Origin: Ornithinibacillus gellani
GTDB taxonomy: Bacteria > Bacillota > Bacilli > Bacillales > Amphibacillaceae
DNA: 64,000 nt
Reading direction: 5' to 3'
Assembly: GCF_003730295.1 (NCBI RefSeq)
Contig: NZ_QTSZ01000017.1
Coordinates: 124,001-188,000 of the forward strand
Notes under the pieces: model-generated
What the model was told of the DNA's origin: nothing
Seen by the model: only the letters and a program-made list of their open reading frames with translations
Databases searched by the model: none
Shown: piece after piece, positions 57,745 through 64,000 of the stretch
Numbering within the stretch: position 1 is the stretch's first letter
Layout of the letters: each line of letters starts with the position of its first letter
Position numbers and translations under genes: made by a program

Positions 57745-58345
57745 TTACAATGCGTCTCTCCATGCTATCAGTTCTTCTTTTTCTGTTGCTGTCAGTTTTT
57801 CATCTTCTAGAAGTGCTTCAAGAAGGATGTCAAAGCCTGTGATTGTATTTAAGGAAATACCTGCAGCTTCAAATGATTCCTTCGATTTTTTTAAACCGTA
57901 TGTAAAAATGGCTAGAACACCAGTTACATTTGCTCCTTCTTGTTGTAGTGCATGTGCGCTTTCAAGGGAAGAGCCGCCTGTTGAAATCAAGTCTTCAATC
58001 ACAATCACACGTTGTCCTGGCTTTACTTCCCCCTCAATTTGGTTGCCCTTGCCATGCCCCTTCGGCTTCGAACGAACGTACACCATTGGCAAGTCCAAGC
58101 GTTCTGCGAGCCAAGATGCATGTGGAATCCCTGCAGTGGCACAGCCAGCAATGACATCTGGTTTCGCGCCTTGTGCCTCCATGATATGTACAAATGCATC
58201 TGTAATTTTGCGGCGAATTGCCGGATACGACATGGTCAATCGATTATCACAATAGATGGGAGATTGAATACCTGATGTCCATGTGAAGTATTCTTTTGCA
58301 TTAATTTGTACTGCTTGAATATGTAATAAATCCCGAGCTACATCT

Positions 58346-58359
<14 letters not shown>
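57745..58359 (-). CDS. pyrE: Orotate phosphoribosyltransferase
   Basis: Adds PRPP to orotate giving OMP. A 204-residue protein with the PRPP-binding motif [14 protein letters not shown] and [17 protein letters not shown]. Overlaps pyrF by 14 nt; last gene of the operon. Confidence 0.96.
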
Positions 58360-60724
<2,365 letters not shown>

Positions 60725-60807
60725 ATACAACAACCTCTTTATCCCATATTATTTTTCTTATCACAGTAACTAGTCCTACATACACACGCAATGATGAATA
60801 ATTTACC

Positions 60808-60844
60808 AGAAAACAACAGCTCTCCCTTAGGAACGAGCTGTTGT
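60808..60844 (-). terminator. Intrinsic terminator between pyrC and pyrK
   Basis: On the minus strand ACAACAGCTC (from inside the last pyrC codons) pairs exactly with GAGCTGTTGT, followed by TTTC. The U tract is short, so partial termination is likely. No PyrR-type loop is seen beside it. Confidence 0.65.
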
Positions 60845-62128
60845 CGTTGCGTGCACGCCATCTTCATATACAGTTTCACCGGCAACCATCGTGCGTACTG
60901 GCCATCCAGAAACCTTCCAATTGTGAAAAGGGGTATTCTTTCCTTTTGAGAAAAATGTATCCTTATCAATGGTTGTTTCCTTATCTAAATCAATAAGCGT
61001 TAAGTCTGCTGGTGCGCCTTCTTCCAATGTACCATAAGGTAATTGAAACACCTCGGCTGGTTTGATGGTGAACCAGTCTACTAACTGCTGCAATGTAAAT
61101 TTGCCTGTCTTGACAAAATGGGTGTATAGCAAAGGAAATGCTGTTTCTAAACCAACTATTCCAAATGGCGCCTTCAAAAATCCAGCAGCTTTTTCATCTT
61201 CCGCATGTGGTGCGTGATCCGTAGCAATAAAATCAATGGTCCCATCAAGTAACCCTTCTATTAATGCTTCCTGATCTTCTTTACTTCTTAATGGCGGATT
61301 CATCTTATAATTTGCATCATCTTCTTTAATATCATGCTCATTCATGAGTAAATGATGTGGTGTTACTTCAGCTGTCACATGTATACCAGCTTTTTTAGCA
61401 TCACGAATCACACGGACGGATTCCTTTGTACTAACATGGCACACATGGTAATGACAGCCAGCTGCTTCCGCAAGTAATACATCACGAGCTATCTGAACAG
61501 ACTCTGTAATGGAATGGATGCCTGGTAATTGCAGGCGCTCACTCACTTCACCCTCATGAAGGACACCACCGTAAAGGACACTATTATCCTCACAATGCGC
61601 AACTACCGCTTTTCCGCTTGCAGCTGCTTGTTGCATCGCACGGTACATGACGTCAGCAGTTTGGATTCCTACGCCGTCATCCGTAAAAGCAAAAATATTT
61701 GCCGCGGCTAATTTAGGAATATCAACCAAATCAGTTCCTGCCAACCCTTTTGTAATCGCTGCATAGGGAAGCACACGTACTTTTGCATCAGATGAAATTT
61801 TTTCCCATAAAGCTTCCACTGTTTCTAGTGAATCGGGTACTGGATTAGTGTTGGGCATAGATGCTACAGTCGTATAACCGCCTCTTGCTGCTGCCATGGT
61901 TCCTGTTGCGATGGTCTCTTTATGCTCTCCGCCCGGTTCACGTAAATGAATATGCACATCAATGAATCCAGGTGATAACAGCTTTCCTTTACCATCGATT
62001 ACTTCGGTTGTTGAATCAGCATCTATTTGTGAATCAATCTCCACTATCTTACCATTTTCAATAAGGACATCTTTAGCCACTAATTCGTTTGAATGAAATT
62101 GTGTCACGTTTTTTAACAGCGTCTTCAT
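60827..62128 (-). CDS. pyrC: Dihydroorotase
   Basis: Cyclises carbamoyl-aspartate. A 433-residue class I amidohydrolase with zinc motifs [25 protein letters not shown] and [10 protein letters not shown] at 62128 with GGGGGA 6 nt upstream; overlaps pyrB by 56 nt. Confidence 0.96.
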   Translation of the reverse strand: MKTLLKNVTQFHSNELVAKDVLIENGKIVEIDSQIDADSTTEVIDGKGKLLSPGFIDVHIHLREPGGEHKETIATGTMAAARGGYTTVASMPNTNPVPDSLETVEALWEKISSDAKVRVLPYAAITKGLAGTDLVDIPKLAAANIFAFTDDGVGIQTADVMYRAMQQAAASGKAVVAHCEDNSVLYGGVLHEGEVSERLQLPGIHSITESVQIARDVLLAEAAGCHYHVCHVSTKESVRVIRDAKKAGIHVTAEVTPHHLLMNEHDIKEDDANYKMNPPLRSKEDQEALIEGLLDGTIDFIATDHAPHAEDEKAAGFLKAPFGIVGLETAFPLLYTHFVKTGKFTLQQLVDWFTIKPAEVFQLPYGTLEEGAPADLTLIDLDKETTIDKDTFFSKGKNTPFHNWKVSGWPVRTMVAGETVYEDGVHATTTARS

Positions 62129-63008
62129 GAATAATCCCCCAGTCATGCAATAATTTCGTCATAATGGCCATCCGTACATATACGCCATTTTCCATTTGTT
62201 TAAAAATCCGAGATCGTTCACATTCTACCAAATCTGTATCAATTTCCACACCACGATTAATTGGTGCAGGATGCATAATAATCGCATTTGGTTTCATGTT
62301 TGCTTCTCTTTCTTTTGTTAAGCCGTATTCCTCTAGATAATGATTCATCACTTTCACACCATCATGACGTTCATGCTGGATTCTTAGAAGCATGACAACA
62401 TCACACATTTCAGTCGCTTCATCTATCGTAATGTAAGGAAATTCTAAAGTGTGATCCTGAAAATCTGGTGCTGCACAGAAGAAAACATTGGCACCTAATC
62501 GTTTCAAAGCATGGGCATTTGATTTGGCCACGCGGCTGTGTAAAATATCACCAGCAATTGCAACATTTAGCCCCTCTATTTTGCCAAATTCCTGATAGAT
62601 AGTTAGCAAATCAAGCATGCATTGTGTAGGATGCTCTGCTTTCCCTGCACCACCATTTATAATAGGAATGTTGATGTTTGCATTGATTTCTTCATACCAT
62701 GTATCAGATTCATGGCGAACAACTAGCAAGTTTGCACCAATTGCTTCAAATGTTCTTGCCGTATCATACAGTGATTCTCCCTTTAATACGCTTGAAGAAT
62801 TGCTATGAAAATCAAGTGTTTCCATCCCTAGCTTTTTCTGGGCAACAACAAAGCTCATCTTTGTTCGTGTGCTCGGTTCAAAAAATAAATTTCCGGCAAA
62901 AATTTGTTGTTGAATTGGCGTATGACCAAGACGAAAATCCTCTGCGGACTCCAAAATACCATACATATCTTCCACAGTTAGTTGATCTAAAGAAATAAAA
63001 TGTCTCAT
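62073..63008 (-). CDS. pyrB: Aspartate carbamoyltransferase, catalytic chain
   Basis: Joins carbamoyl phosphate and aspartate. 311 residues with the carbamoyl-phosphate loop [23 protein letters not shown] and [14 protein letters not shown] at 63008 with GGGAGG 8 nt upstream; an in-frame extension to 63110 would run through the attenuator hairpin. The substrate carbamoyl phosphate must come from a carAB located elsewhere. Confidence 0.97.
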   Translation of the reverse strand: MRHFISLDQLTVEDMYGILESAEDFRLGHTPIQQQIFAGNLFFEPSTRTKMSFVVAQKKLGMETLDFHSNSSSVLKGESLYDTARTFEAIGANLLVVRHESDTWYEEINANINIPIINGGAGKAEHPTQCMLDLLTIYQEFGKIEGLNVAIAGDILHSRVAKSNAHALKRLGANVFFCAAPDFQDHTLEFPYITIDEATEMCDVVMLLRIQHERHDGVKVMNHYLEEYGLTKEREANMKPNAIIMHPAPINRGVEIDTDLVECERSRIFKQMENGVYVRMAIMTKLLHDWGIIHEDAVKKRDTISFKRISG

Positions 63009-63054
63009 TGGTTTTGCCTCCCATATTTGTAAAAAGTTTGGGTCGTTTTCGCCA

Positions 63055-63158
63055 AGAAAAAAGCTCCTTGCGCAACGTCGCAAAGAGCTTTGCATGCCAG
63101 AAACAGGCACACGTATCTTAAACGACCTTGAAAATCTCTCTGGATTTCTTTAAAGGTC
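63055..63158 (-). promoter_or_regulatory. PyrR-dependent attenuator between pyrR and pyrB
   Basis: The anti-antiterminator hairpin GACCTT / AAGGTC (63158-63124) carries AATCCAGAGAGATT (63146-63133), which fits the PyrR loop ARUCCNGNGAGGYU with one change. Downstream the terminator AAAGCTCTTTGC / GCGCAAGGAGCTTT ends in T tract (63091-63055). With UMP, PyrR binding would favour termination before pyrB. Confidence 0.85.
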
Positions 63159-63256
63159 TTTCTTTTCCATTATTCAGTTCCCTGCTTGACTAATTTTAAA
63201 ACAATTGCTTTATCTTTCGTAGTTATGCCTCAACAAGTTAACTTACCTATCAGCCA

Positions 63257-63985
<729 letters not shown>

Positions 63986-64000
63986 AGATTAAAGGTTCAT

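Overview
This window is chromosomal DNA of a low-GC, spore-forming Firmicute of the family Bacillaceae. The gene order follows the Bacillus subtilis smc-to-pyr arc (smc, rnc, acpP, fabG, fabD, plsX, fapR, recG, sda, fakA, yloU, rpmB, spoVM, thiN, rpe, rsgA, prkC, prpC, rsmB, fmt, priA, coaBC, rpoZ, gmk, remA, yloC, yloB, rqcH, then the pyr operon). Protein character and small departures from B. subtilis suggest an Oceanobacillus/Virgibacillus-like lineage; that genus-level guess is inference. A 27-codon spoVM gene supports endospore formation. Almost all core genes read on the minus strand.

Layout. 1-2184: 5' part of smc. 2367-2588: a plus-strand DUF1128 gene separating smc from rnc. 2765-7107: fatty-acid and phospholipid cluster rnc-acpP-fabG-fabD-plsX-fapR with a FapR-type promoter. 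7213-10900: recG and the two-subunit serine dehydratase. 11242-18903: an accessory block of membrane and envelope genes (wHTH regulator, membrane-bound beta-lactamase-fold hydrolase, channel-like double-Rossmann protein, lipase-like hydrolase, VanZ-RDD protein, YdcF-like protein) lying where B. subtilis has sdaAB next to fakA. 19133-34180: fakA, yloU, rpmB, spoVM and a long housekeeping run through remA. 34279-39970: yloC, a Ca2+ P-type ATPase and the divergent rqcH. 40076-44791: a sulfur-type block (LysR regulator, cysteine synthase, SsuABC-like transporter) where B. subtilis carries cysH-cysP-sat-cysC. 45019-52184: a mobile region, with two directly oriented IS1182-family elements bracketing an IS110-family element, a folate ECF S component (folT) and a P-loop ATPase gene. 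52195-57312: a 1705-residue secreted multidomain GH2 beta-galactosidase under a CcpA-type cre/promoter. 57745-63811: the pyrimidine operon pyrR-B-C-K-D-F-E with two PyrR-type attenuators, but without pyrP and without carA-carB.

The main points for follow-up are: the IS110 element with a structured leader that could encode a bridge RNA; an exact 243-bp tandem duplication covering the 3' end of its transposase gene; a dispersed hairpin repeat present twice just downstream of unrelated stop codons; a perfect 32-bp palindrome at the promoter of the envelope hydrolase; a two-domain Rossmann 'channel' without a recognisable K+ filter; and the loss of carAB, def and rlmN from otherwise conserved operons. 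No CRISPR array, tRNA, rRNA or prophage was seen. No wholly new system is demonstrated; the strongest candidates for new biology are the IS110 leader RNA, the repeat element and the envelope block.
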